Virus record (IMG/VR): IMGVR_UViG_3300036766_000094
Location: 1 to 53,162 of that record
Reading direction: 5' to 3' (one strand)
DNA length: 53,162 bases
Origin: a virus
The position numbers and the translations under genes are program-made. The notes under the pieces were generated by a model that made no database searches, had not been told where the DNA came from, and saw nothing but the letters and a program-made list of their open reading frames with translations. Shown one piece after another: positions 7,136 through 13,975 of the stretch (the stretch's first letter is position 1; every line of letters starts with the position of its first letter).

Positions 7136-7633
7136 TTAAGCTGTAACCGGCTGTGGATTGCTAAACTTCTGTTGTGGATTGCCGTTCGTATCAACTTGAA
7201 TATCAGTCTCAAGAGATACCAAACGACCCTTTGCTTTCATCCAAGTTTCACCACAAGCGCCAGTCTCAAAATCAATTGACCAGCCAATTCCTGCGAACGT
7301 CTTGTTGAAATCGTTCTCGGAATTCATATCCCGAGGATTGTAACCAAGAGCCGCCATCAGGAACTGCTTGGTAAATCCAACGGAACCTTCTGTGTGAACC
7401 ATTCCGTTGTAAATCTGGCGCTGGTCCCTGTGTGTTGGGTCAATACATTTCAGACCGAAATAAATACCAAGCACCTTCTCTTCTGGAAACTTCGGCGCTC
7501 CGCTTGCGTCTTTCTTAGTTCTGCTGTAACCCTTCACACTTGTAACCTCAAAAGTGCGACGACCCTTCTCGAATGACCCCAATGCGACTTGAACTGCTGT
7601 TGGGTCAAAATTAAAGATTGCTGCCTCAGTCAT
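7136..7633 (-). CDS. Putative ssDNA-binding/recombination partner protein (DUF669-like)
   Basis: 165 residues. The pattern (FEVTSVKGYSRTKKD ... VLGIYFGLKCID ... GFTKQFLMAALGY ... GWMKAKGRLV-type ending) resembles DUF669-type phage proteins that accompany Sak4 ATPases and bind single-stranded DNA. The identification rests mainly on this pattern and on its place right after the Sak4-like gene. It has a strong site, AAGGAG, 5-6 bases before the ATG. The function is an inference of moderate strength. Confidence 0.55.
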   Translation of the reverse strand: MTEAAIFNFDPTAVQVALGSFEKGRRTFEVTSVKGYSRTKKDASGAPKFPEEKVLGIYFGLKCIDPTHRDQRQIYNGMVHTEGSVGFTKQFLMAALGYNPRDMNSENDFNKTFAGIGWSIDFETGACGETWMKAKGRLVSLETDIQVDTNGNPQQKFSNPQPVTA

Positions 7634-7651
7634 AAAAACTCCTTAAATGGG

Positions 7652-8545
7652 TTAACTGCTAGGAACCGACAAATCTCTAATTTCTTTTAACATGACAGAT
7701 ATGTTAGGACCATTTGGATACTTCAATTTATGTGCGGCTGAACCGTCTGGAATCACATCTGTAAACAATCCAGCATTACGAGATGAAGCCAGGAACTCTC
7801 CATCTCCTTGAGTATATAGGCGAAATACACCAAAACCAACCCTTTTCATGTACCAAACATTACTGAAGGCTTGTGTTATGTTGTCAGGTTGTGCTCTCCC
7901 TGTTACGGCGGGGCGTATTCCATTGTAATCCTCAACACCTGTAGCTTTGTTTTTGGCATACATAAGCCTTTCGTGAGCTGTGACGATTAAGGTCTTGTTA
8001 TACTTCTTACAATTGGAAATAAGCAAATCAATAAGCTGTTGTACTAAACTCATCTCTGTACCATAATCTTGAATTGCAGGTAATAAGGCGTTCAACTTCT
8101 CTACGATGTTAATCTTCGTTTGGGACTTTCTAGTAGTAGCATTTACATCTAGGGCTTTCAACAAGCTAGCTCTACTTAATGTAGTTAAACTATCAATTGA
8201 AACGAAATCAAATTCATCAATATAATTTTTGAATGCGTAATCTAACACATGATAAATCTTATCATACACTTGAGATTCTGTTGGGATGTGAAAACCTTCT
8301 TGAGCTAGTTCTTCAAAAATTTCAATGACAAAAGGATTGACAACTCCATAGCTTTTCTTGAACCACGGAGATTGGGCTACAGCGTAGCCGTCTGCGTCTA
8401 AACAAATCCAAAGATTTCTATTTCCAAGCGTAGCAATTTGTACAGACTTGCCAGCTTTGGAGCCGTAGATTAATACTGAGGTTGATTGTGCTTCTTTCTT
8501 ATCGCTTAAACGTTGGAACATAGAATTTACGTCTGGCGTTGACAC
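7652..8545 (-). CDS. Sak4-like RecA-fold ATPase (recombination mediator)
   Basis: 297 residues with Walker A GSKAGKS (about 28-34), LWICLDADGYAVA and a Walker B-like FDFVSIDSLTTL, followed by TLIVTAHERLM (sensor region). This is the layout of phage AAA/RecA-core proteins of the Sak4 group, which promote single-strand annealing with a phage SSB. It lies between the Cas4/RecB-like nuclease upstream and the SSB-like gene downstream, a common recombination cassette. The stop of the nuclease gene directly precedes its ATG. Confidence 0.75.
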   Translation of the reverse strand: MSTPDVNSMFQRLSDKKEAQSTSVLIYGSKAGKSVQIATLGNRNLWICLDADGYAVAQSPWFKKSYGVVNPFVIEIFEELAQEGFHIPTESQVYDKIYHVLDYAFKNYIDEFDFVSIDSLTTLSRASLLKALDVNATTRKSQTKINIVEKLNALLPAIQDYGTEMSLVQQLIDLLISNCKKYNKTLIVTAHERLMYAKNKATGVEDYNGIRPAVTGRAQPDNITQAFSNVWYMKRVGFGVFRLYTQGDGEFLASSRNAGLFTDVIPDGSAAHKLKYPNGPNISVMLKEIRDLSVPSS

Positions 8546-9511
8546 TTAGTCCTCTTCACCAATTGATGTAAAATCCCAAGGCTTACGAATAAATTCCGTT
8601 TGTAAAGAACTTTTAATTCCTTCTTCGGAAGCGCTACAACAAGTCTTTCTAAATGGACAACGATAACAAGACTTCTCATTCATGGGCCAAACATCTGTTT
8701 CACGACAACGTTCTAGCGATTTATGATACTCAATTTGTTCTTTCTCCCACATTTCCAATTGCCAAGCGGAACGTGTTGTTAAGAATTGTTTCAAATATGG
8801 GCCTGGATTTGGTTTATTAGAACCGTCTCCAATGTCTGTTTTGTTGTTAGCAATAACTAAAACAAATTGCCCTAGTACAACTTCTCCATGATTCTTGCCT
8901 TGAATGTATGTATAACGAGAGAATTGGTCGTTTGGTTCTAATGATCTTTCAAAATACTTTAACTTTTGACTAGTTGTTTTGAAGTCGCGGCCTACTAATC
9001 TTCCATTCCATCTAACTATTTGGTCGGAACGCCCACCAATTGTATTACCGTCTGGAAGAACTGTGTTGATAATTTGTTCAGAAGCAATTACTTCTACTTT
9101 ACCTAATTTCTGTTCTTCGACGAAGAAATCTATTAACAATTTACATGAGAGAATTAGACGTTGTAATGATAAGAAATCATACTTGGCTCCAGGTTGAATC
9201 ATCAATGGACTGATGTTCTTATTATGATAATCCATTGCAGCTTTGAATGCTAGTTTATTACGAGCGTCTACTGGAAGATCTATATTCTTAAACCACAATT
9301 CTACGCACAAATGAAGAGCGCTTCCAAATGCAAAATACGGTGGAGACTCCCTGTCTGCAAAACCAAGAACCATTCGATAGAAATACTTTCTAGGACACGT
9401 TTTGTATTCATTCAAGGCACTAGAATCTATCATTATTGGTTCACATCTAGGTAAATCCTTTAAGAATGTTATGTTTTTATGTTCTTTAAATTGGTTCAAC
9501 TTCTCCTCCAA
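8546..9511 (-). CDS. Cas4/RecB-like PD-(D/E)XK nuclease
   Basis: 321 residues. CPRKYFYRMVLGFAD (about 37-51) and FGSALHLCVELWF are the N-terminal helix and His/Glu of the RecB-like nuclease family; GRDFKTTSQ is the catalytic D-x-K part; CYRCPFRKTCC near the C-terminus, with the N-terminal Cys, forms the four-Cys site that holds an Fe-S cluster in Cas4/AddB relatives. It probably resects DNA ends for recombination with the neighbouring Sak4-like protein. Confidence 0.8.
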   Translation of the reverse strand: MEEKLNQFKEHKNITFLKDLPRCEPIMIDSSALNEYKTCPRKYFYRMVLGFADRESPPYFAFGSALHLCVELWFKNIDLPVDARNKLAFKAAMDYHNKNISPLMIQPGAKYDFLSLQRLILSCKLLIDFFVEEQKLGKVEVIASEQIINTVLPDGNTIGGRSDQIVRWNGRLVGRDFKTTSQKLKYFERSLEPNDQFSRYTYIQGKNHGEVVLGQFVLVIANNKTDIGDGSNKPNPGPYLKQFLTTRSAWQLEMWEKEQIEYHKSLERCRETDVWPMNEKSCYRCPFRKTCCSASEEGIKSSLQTEFIRKPWDFTSIGEED

Positions 9512-9885
9512 ATTACATTTAAGTATTCTTGAACACGTGGGTGATTTATGTTGTATTCATTATCAAACTTAGATGAACCTAACCATTGATTACAAAGATT
9601 TATGTACTTTACACGGAGCCTTTTTGCATTATACTTTGTAATGTACGTTAATATCAAGAATTCATAAATTGTATGAATAATTGCATGACAATTTCTACAA
9701 ATCTTTACACAGTGAAAAAATCGTCTGTAATTACGCCTAATTGAATGATTATAACGGCCTAATAATCTGTCATTTCCTTTGTGGTGTCGAATTATATCTG
9801 TTGTACTACTACACTTAGCACAACGTTTTATTGTTATTGTACTTAAATCAAACTTCTGCTTCTCCTTCTTCTTCATAATTAGCAT
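9496..9885 (-). CDS. HNH-type endonuclease
   Basis: 129 residues, very basic. CAKCSSTTDIIRHHKG carries the first Cys pair and the His-His motif; CVKICRNCHAIIH carries the second Cys pair and the final His, as in zinc-finger HNH nucleases. It is a probable free-standing homing-type nuclease between the replication genes. Its ATG at 9885 has GGAAG nearby and lies within the end of the upstream 84-residue gene. Confidence 0.75.
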   Translation of the reverse strand: MLIMKKKEKQKFDLSTITIKRCAKCSSTTDIIRHHKGNDRLLGRYNHSIRRNYRRFFHCVKICRNCHAIIHTIYEFLILTYITKYNAKRLRVKYINLCNQWLGSSKFDNEYNINHPRVQEYLNVIWRRS

Positions 9886-10102
9886 CTACACTTCCAGATG
9901 TGATAGATTTCTTAAGTTCTGCTGCACCAATCTCAGCTAGTTCTACTGGAGTGTGTTGGTGTGTTTTCCTGAACGCGGCTAGTAGCAATCCCATAATTCT
10001 ACTGAAATTGCGTTTGCCATAAGCTATTTCAGCCCATTTTACGTCGGATTCTGGTAAATCAATATAACGTCTTAATGTTCCAGCTTTAAGGGTTGCGCTC
10101 AT
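9848..10102 (-). CDS. 84-residue hypothetical protein
   Basis: Early-region protein with an N-terminal basic part (LKAGTLRRYIDLPESD), a helical middle and an acidic tail (NYEEEGEAEV). No family recognised. The downstream HNH gene begins inside its last codons. Confidence 0.6.
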   Translation of the reverse strand: MSATLKAGTLRRYIDLPESDVKWAEIAYGKRNFSRIMGLLLAAFRKTHQHTPVELAEIGAAELKKSITSGSVDANYEEEGEAEV

Positions 10103-10108
10103 TTATTG

Positions 10109-10237
10109 TTATTGCCATCCATGATGAGTAATATAGTGTAAACGCCACACTAATCTAGTCCAAAATGGTACTTCTTTCCATCCGTTCCAACAATGAGAGC
10201 AGCTACAAAAATCATAGCATGGGCCAATATCAATCAT
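10109..10237 (-). CDS. 42-residue Cys-rich protein (short ORF)
   Basis: ATG at 10235-10237 overlaps the stop of the upstream gene (ATGA), and TAA is at 10109-10111. The product starts MIDIGPCYDFCSCSHCWNGW: four Cys and His packed like a small metal-binding site, then a Trp-rich basic part. Small phage proteins with this kind of start are common; the function is unknown. Confidence 0.7.
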   Translation of the reverse strand: MIDIGPCYDFCSCSHCWNGWKEVPFWTRLVWRLHYITHHGWQ

Positions 10238-10740
10238 TTTGGTTCCCAAGCCAAATTATCTTTATCTTCAATAGTTATGGTGATACCGGCTTCTTCTTGA
10301 TTTATGATAAACAAATTATTCTTCTTACAATACTCATAAAGTTGTTTCATTTGAACATCGTTTAGTACAACTTGTGGAAAGTATACTTCTTTTGGATTGT
10401 TTTGCACAAGAAACCCAACAATCTGTTCAACAGACAAGGCTTCTTCCAGTATTTGCTTTCCCATTCTAAGAGCTTTTTGTGATTCTCTTTCGATAGGTGT
10501 TCTTGCTCTTGGTTTGACAATTAACCATTCATTTTGTGTACAAATTTTGAAGGTTAATGTTAAGTCTTTGTATTGTTCATAACCCTTTACCTTGCTACAA
10601 AACATAATAGCTGTCCGTAACGCACGAGCTAAAGTTTGAGCATTAGTTTCAACTTTCCACTTTAATTCCTGCGTCCGGTTTGCATTCATCGCCTCCAGAT
10701 ATGGAAGCAGGCGTTGTATCAAAAGTTCTCTTGTCGTCAT
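10234..10740 (-). CDS. 168-residue hypothetical early protein
   Basis: The frame opens at 10797, but the ATG at 10740 (MTTRELLIQRLL) is a more likely start because it shortens the overlap with the upstream gene. The product is mixed helix/strand with no recognised domain: QTLARALRTAIMFCSKVKGYEQ, then a C-terminal acidic strand region ITITIEDKDNLAWEP. It is translationally coupled to the Cys-rich gene downstream. Confidence 0.6.
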   Translation of the reverse strand: MTTRELLIQRLLPYLEAMNANRTQELKWKVETNAQTLARALRTAIMFCSKVKGYEQYKDLTLTFKICTQNEWLIVKPRARTPIERESQKALRMGKQILEEALSVEQIVGFLVQNNPKEVYFPQVVLNDVQMKQLYEYCKKNNLFIINQEEAGITITIEDKDNLAWEPK

Positions 10741-10987
10741 AATATCCAACGCCTTTATTTCCAATAGAGTGATATTGTAATAGCTTAAGAGCTTCATTCA
10801 TTGAATTGATTGCGTCTTGTTCTACTAACTTTATCATTGTTTTGTAAGCCGATTTGATATTAACATTATCTTCATTGTGTTCTCTGTCTTCTAACCAATG
10901 CTTCAAATCTCGTATTCGTACAACCTCATCGAATACTCGGATAATCTGCCACAAGCCTGGTGCGTTTGTAGTAGTTACTTGGATCAT
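10649..10987 (-). CDS. 112-residue hypothetical early protein
   Basis: Starts at the ATG at 10987, overlapping the stop of the 91-residue gene. A helical N-terminal part (LWQIIRVFDEVVRIRDLKHWLEDRE has a coiled-coil look) precedes a polar C-terminus that is dual-coded with the start of the next gene. No family recognised. Confidence 0.6.
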   Translation of the reverse strand: MIQVTTTNAPGLWQIIRVFDEVVRIRDLKHWLEDREHNEDNVNIKSAYKTMIKLVEQDAINSMNEALKLLQYHSIGNKGVGYYDDKRTFDTTPASISGGDECKPDAGIKVES

Positions 10988-11259
10988 TCTTTCTTCTCAA
11001 ACTCAATGAATCCATGATTAACATAATGTGCAATGTATAACCATTTTGTGATAACTTGTGCGGCTTTCATCAGTATTGGTTGTTGTAAGCTCATTAGTCC
11101 CATGTATTCAACTGCAAAACACAGTATGTCCCAATTAGTTAGTTCTTTGTTCTGTCTTAATATTAGTAATACTTTTTGAGCCCTTTGTCCAGGGTCCAAT
11201 GTAGTCTTATCTACTTCTTTCATTAACTCTTCGGTTATTTCGTTTGATTCTTCAGTCAT
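10984..11259 (-). CDS. 91-residue hypothetical early protein
   Basis: Acidic N-terminus (MTEESNEITEELMKEVDKT), then helices (RAQKVLLILRQNKELTNWDI, FAVEYMGLMSLQQPILMKAA). Overlaps both neighbours by a few bases. No family recognised. Confidence 0.6.
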   Translation of the reverse strand: MTEESNEITEELMKEVDKTTLDPGQRAQKVLLILRQNKELTNWDILCFAVEYMGLMSLQQPILMKAAQVITKWLYIAHYVNHGFIEFEKKE

Positions 11260-11485
11260 TTTCTTTAAATGAGAATGAGTTAATATGACTGGCTAATCTT
11301 TCAGCATATTGTTGGTGGAATTCCTTCAATAATGAATCCGGAACTCCAAGCCAACCAATTGGTTCATTATTATGGTCTACAAATACTCCAGTTGAGCCCA
11401 TCCTTCTTTCTACTCTAGCTGTCAGCTTCAAGCCGTTTAATGAATCCACGGCGTTCTTTGGTCTGTCCTGTTCCATATTTCTCAT
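11252..11485 (-). CDS. 77-residue hypothetical early protein
   Basis: Contains TARVERRMGSTGVFVDHNNE PIGWLGVPD, an SH3-like pattern of short strands, followed by a helical C-terminus. It overlaps the end of the upstream 133-residue gene by about 70 bases. Alternative ATG at 11476. No family recognised. Confidence 0.55.
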   Translation of the reverse strand: MRNMEQDRPKNAVDSLNGLKLTARVERRMGSTGVFVDHNNEPIGWLGVPDSLLKEFHQQYAERLASHINSFSFKEND

Positions 11486-11816
11486 GTTCTTTCTCTTTTA
11501 GATATGTTAAAAATGCTTGTACTAATCCGTCTGGACCGCTGTAAATTGGAATACCAGAACTAACTGTGAGCTTGTCTGCTTTAATGTCACACAGCGTTTC
11601 TAACATATCATAGATGTTAGCGGCCTTTTGTAGTCCTAGACTAATCAATAAAGCTGCACAACTAGACCAAGCTTGTAATGGACCTCCAGCTTTACCAATG
11701 TTCAGTCTAACTTCTACTGGATTGCCTTCATCATCTTCAATAATATGTACGAATAACGTACCGTCTGGTGTTTCTACTCGTACACTATATGTTTGCATTG
11801 AATCACTGATAGTCAT
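11415..11816 (-). CDS. 133-residue hypothetical early protein
   Basis: N-terminal strands VRVETPDGTLFVHIIEDDEG and a Gly-rich NIGKAGGPLQAWSSCAALLIS segment that reads like the TSCxD/ribonucleoprotein-type phage proteins with a GKxGxxxxxxxxAL core. No function can be assigned. The frame overlaps both neighbouring genes. Confidence 0.6.
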   Translation of the reverse strand: MTISDSMQTYSVRVETPDGTLFVHIIEDDEGNPVEVRLNIGKAGGPLQAWSSCAALLISLGLQKAANIYDMLETLCDIKADKLTVSSGIPIYSGPDGLVQAFLTYLKEKEHEKYGTGQTKERRGFIKRLEADS

Positions 11817-12043
11817 AAAAATGATAATTGCTTTCTTTCTTTTTCAAATTTTATTGTTTTTGTAATGGTTTCTTTGATTGTATATTGTTTGTTTGGTATT
11901 GACTTGTAAATGTAACCTTTTCTTGGTTTGAAGCCGAAAATTAATTTGAAGTCTAAAATATTGAAGTCTATAAATTCTGTAGTATGAGGCAGCGTAAGAA
12001 AAACTTGAGTGTTTACTCGTTCTAATGTAATATGAGGTCTCAT
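11813..12043 (-). CDS. 76-residue hypothetical early protein
   Basis: Strand-rich and basic, with no recognised domain. The ATG overlaps the stop of the upstream gene (TAATG) and the stop overlaps the next start, so it sits inside a tightly packed run. A frame on the same strand (11844-12116) overlaps it but has no such coupling. Confidence 0.55.
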   Translation of the reverse strand: MRPHITLERVNTQVFLTLPHTTEFIDFNILDFKLIFGFKPRKGYIYKSIPNKQYTIKETITKTIKFEKERKQLSFL

Positions 12044-12387
12044 TATTCAAGCTCAATTTCTGGAAGCTTAAGCTCCTCGACTTCTGCAATTTCCAACTTC
12101 TCTGGTTCTTCATCAATTATTGGCGGCTTAACATCTTCAACAACTTCCGGAATGTCTTCATCTTTATCTAGTTGATTAATTAGATTTTGCAATTCAGAAG
12201 CCGAGCTTTCAGAACGACTATTGGGCGACCAATAGCATTCATCCAAGTCGGATTCCATTTTGAATATTAGTTTATCAACGAGCGTGCGAATTACTGGCTC
12301 GCTGAATTTGGCATGAACTAAAGCGGCTTTGAGACTACCGAAGATACTATTACGGACATCTTCGTCTTTCTTTTCATCATTTGGCAT
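12043..12387 (-). CDS. 114-residue acidic hypothetical protein
   Basis: The C-terminal half is very acidic and low-complexity (DKDEDIPEVVEDV, EEPEKLEIAEVEELKLPEIE); the N-terminal half is helical. A disordered acidic protein such as a DNA mimic is conceivable, but nothing specific supports it. The upstream region has AGGAAAT before the ATG. Confidence 0.6.
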   Translation of the reverse strand: MPNDEKKDEDVRNSIFGSLKAALVHAKFSEPVIRTLVDKLIFKMESDLDECYWSPNSRSESSASELQNLINQLDKDEDIPEVVEDVKPPIIDEEPEKLEIAEVEELKLPEIELE

Positions 12388-12445
12388 TTAAGTATTTCCT
12401 ATTTATGATATGGTATTTCTGCGTCAGTATCATCTATTACTTTAA

Positions 12446-12916
12446 CTAACCAACCGTCGTTCTAGTGATAGTACCGCCTTGTTTGTCTAAGAAAGCATCT
12501 CGTATGATGCGTCTACCTTTATTACCAGGAAGTGGAATTTGAAAGTGCAACCAATGAGCACCATCTTTAGCGCTTTCTTCTAATATCAAATCAAAATCAA
12601 TGTCAGGATTATTACCTATTAAATGTTGCGCTGTATCAAATCCAATTCCTTGAGGTGGATGAAAGTCAAACGCACATCCTTGCATATGATAACTATTCTT
12701 AGAACCACCTACATGAGTATTTAATTCTAAACAACGATAACCACTTAGAATCTTAATAGGTTGATTGCCTAGTGAAGCTCGTATTTTTTCATATTGAATT
12801 GCTAATCTATCAAAATTGTTACGTTCGATTGGTCCTGGCAAATTCAAAATACCCAAACGTTTAGCTGTTGGGCTTTTTGTCATTTCTTCTAGAGTTAGAT
12901 TTGGACTTAAGTTCAT
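12446..12916 (-). CDS. M15-type zinc peptidase, probable endolysin
   Basis: 156 residues matching the peptidase M15_3 pattern: NLTLEEMTKSPTA (typical N-terminus), ILSGYRCLELN (about 57-67), SYHMQGCAFDFH with the zinc-binding His and Asp (about 73-84) and HWLHFQ with the last His (about 121-126). Such proteins cut D-Ala-D-Ala or Ala-Glu cross-links of peptidoglycan. It is close to a holin-like gene at 13309-13515, with tRNA-Leu and an RNA element between, so it is likely the lysis enzyme. No signal peptide is visible. Confidence 0.85.
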   Translation of the reverse strand: MNLSPNLTLEEMTKSPTAKRLGILNLPGPIERNNFDRLAIQYEKIRASLGNQPIKILSGYRCLELNTHVGGSKNSYHMQGCAFDFHPPQGIGFDTAQHLIGNNPDIDFDLILEESAKDGAHWLHFQIPLPGNKGRRIIRDAFLDKQGGTITRTTVG

Positions 12917-12938
12917 TTTAATTCTCCATTTTTGTGAA

Positions 12939-13021
12939 TGCCGCGAGAAGGAGTCGAACCTTCAAGCCATTTCTGGCGACGGATTTTGAGTCCGTTGCGG
13001 TTGCCTTTTCGCCACCGCGGC
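12939..13021 (-). tRNA. tRNA-Leu(CAA)
   Basis: Complete cloverleaf on the minus strand: acceptor GCCGCGG (13015-13021) with TCGCGGC (12940-12946, one G-U), anticodon stem ACGGA/TCCGT with loop CTCAAAA (anticodon CAA), a long class II variable arm (GCCAGAAATGGC) and T arm GAAGG-TTCGACT-CCTTC. Discriminator A; no encoded CCA. The class II arm agrees with leucine. Confidence 0.95.
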
Positions 13022-13024
13022 TTT

Positions 13025-13095
13025 TTGTGGGAGGTATGCAGGGATAATCTTTCGATTATCGGCTCGTCTCCGGGATAAGTCCACGCCTCCCACAA
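13025..13095 (-). ncRNA. Structured RNA element I next to tRNA-Leu
   Basis: Positions 13025-13034 pair perfectly with 13086-13095 (10 bp). Inside, 13043-13049 pair with 13054-13060 (7 bp), and on the minus strand the loop reads GAAA, a GNRA tetraloop. The remaining 25 nt (13061-13085) are GC-rich with weak pairing. It ends 3 bases before the tRNA-Leu in the direction of transcription. It lacks the conserved T and D loops, so it is not a tRNA, and no U-run follows, so it is not a simple terminator. It resembles the closed elements near 16.3 kb in size and layout. Confidence 0.65.
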
Positions 13096-13102
13096 TTTTT
13101 TG

Positions 13103-13312
13103 CTAGACTGTGCCTTGTAAAGCTATTGCGGCGTTAGCTGTCATTACTGCTTCACGTATCTTCCGAATAGCCGCCGTTTGATCTGCACAAGCTGGTGTGT
13201 TAATAAGAACAACAGTTGCAAATTCCCTGGCGGCTGCTCTAATATTGTTGTACAATGGAATTTGTTCAGGCCGTGGAGAATGATATGTGAAAATCTCTTC
13301 CACGTTAATCAT
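13103..13312 (-). CDS. acb2: Acb2-like anti-CBASS cyclic-nucleotide sponge
   Basis: 69 residues with the pattern of the Acb2/Tad1 hairpin family: IFTYHSPRPEQ, then LYNNIRAAAREFATVVL, TPACADQTAAIRKIREA and VMTANAAIAL. Acb2 proteins form hexamers that bind cyclic di- and trinucleotides and so block CBASS immunity. The FxYHxP...Q...Y..IR and ...A..+REA.M.ANAAIA core is clearly visible. The gene overlaps the holin-like gene start by 4 bases, a frequent setting for this family. Function is inferred from the family; ligand specificity is unknown. Confidence 0.75.
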   Translation of the reverse strand: MINVEEIFTYHSPRPEQIPLYNNIRAAAREFATVVLINTPACADQTAAIRKIREAVMTANAAIALQGTV

Positions 13313-13515
13313 GTGGTTGTGTCCAACCTTTCAGCCTTATGAGCCAATCCTAAAGCCGCCAAAGCACCACCAATATTAGCGACGATTGTACTAATTCTAT
13401 CAGCTTGCGTTGGAGCAACTAAACCAACGGTGGCAGTTACTAGTCCAGCGTGAGCAACCGACCAAAGTATTGCCCCGGTAATCGTCTTCCAGCCACGACC
13501 CAAAAATGAAAACAT
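13309..13515 (-). CDS. Holin-like small membrane protein
   Basis: The ATG at 13515 is preferred over 13566 because GGGAG precedes it and it avoids the upstream gene. 68 residues: a short N-terminal part (MFSFLGRGWK), a hydrophobic ITGAILWSVAHAGLVTATVG span, a second apolar stretch STIVANIGGALAALGLA and a basic/polar tail. With the nearby M15 peptidase it probably forms the lysis pair. Size and two-span layout fit phage holins; there is no direct family motif. Confidence 0.6.
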   Translation of the reverse strand: MFSFLGRGWKTITGAILWSVAHAGLVTATVGLVAPTQADRISTIVANIGGALAALGLAHKAERLDTTT

Positions 13516-13528
13516 TTTATTCTCCCTT

Positions 13529-13975
13529 TTAAATGATCCATGCATCTTCTCGCACAATGTATCCAATTAGTGCTGATGTTACGTTATATTCTCTCGCCAG
13601 CCGCCTGTAAAATCTTTTGTAGTATCCTTTTGTAAGACCACAAGCTACTACACGCCTTCTAATTTCTGTTACTTGGCTAACTGTCAACTTTGCTGAAATC
13701 CCGCGTCTTACATTTTCTTTGTGAGAAACTACTTCTAAGTGCATTGGATTGCAACAAGAGTGATTTCTGCATAGATGATCTAACTCCATTCCTTCGGGTA
13801 TAATTTCTTGAAGCGCTTCATACATAACTCTGTGTGTACGTCGTAATTTTCTATGAGATCTTATATAACCATAGCCATCTTTTGTGGCGCCTTGCCACAC
13901 CCAGCATTCGTTTTCATTAACAACGCAACGAGACTTGATAATTTCTGGTAATTGAGATTTAAAGTTAGTTTTCAT
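13529..13975 (-). CDS. HNH endonuclease (homing type)
   Basis: 148 residues. CWVWQGATKDGYGYI, then MELDHLCRNHSCCNP and MHLEVVSHKENVRRG give the full HNH core (His-Asn-His with the D-H start) of phage HNH nucleases; the rest resembles an intron-encoded-type DNA-binding part (SQVTEIRRRVVA ... YNVTSALIGYIVRED, a helix-turn-helix). It is free-standing between the lysis genes and a glycosyltransferase, and its ATG overlaps the glycosyltransferase stop (ATGA-like). Confidence 0.85.
   Translation of the reverse strand: MKTNFKSQLPEIIKSRCVVNENECWVWQGATKDGYGYIRSHRKLRRTHRVMYEALQEIIPEGMELDHLCRNHSCCNPMHLEVVSHKENVRRGISAKLTVSQVTEIRRRVVACGLTKGYYKRFYRRLAREYNVTSALIGYIVREDAWII

Noticed and set aside
12913-13095. 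60-residue frame across tRNA-Leu and element I
   Set aside because: It reads through a complete tRNA and the closing stem of an RNA element.
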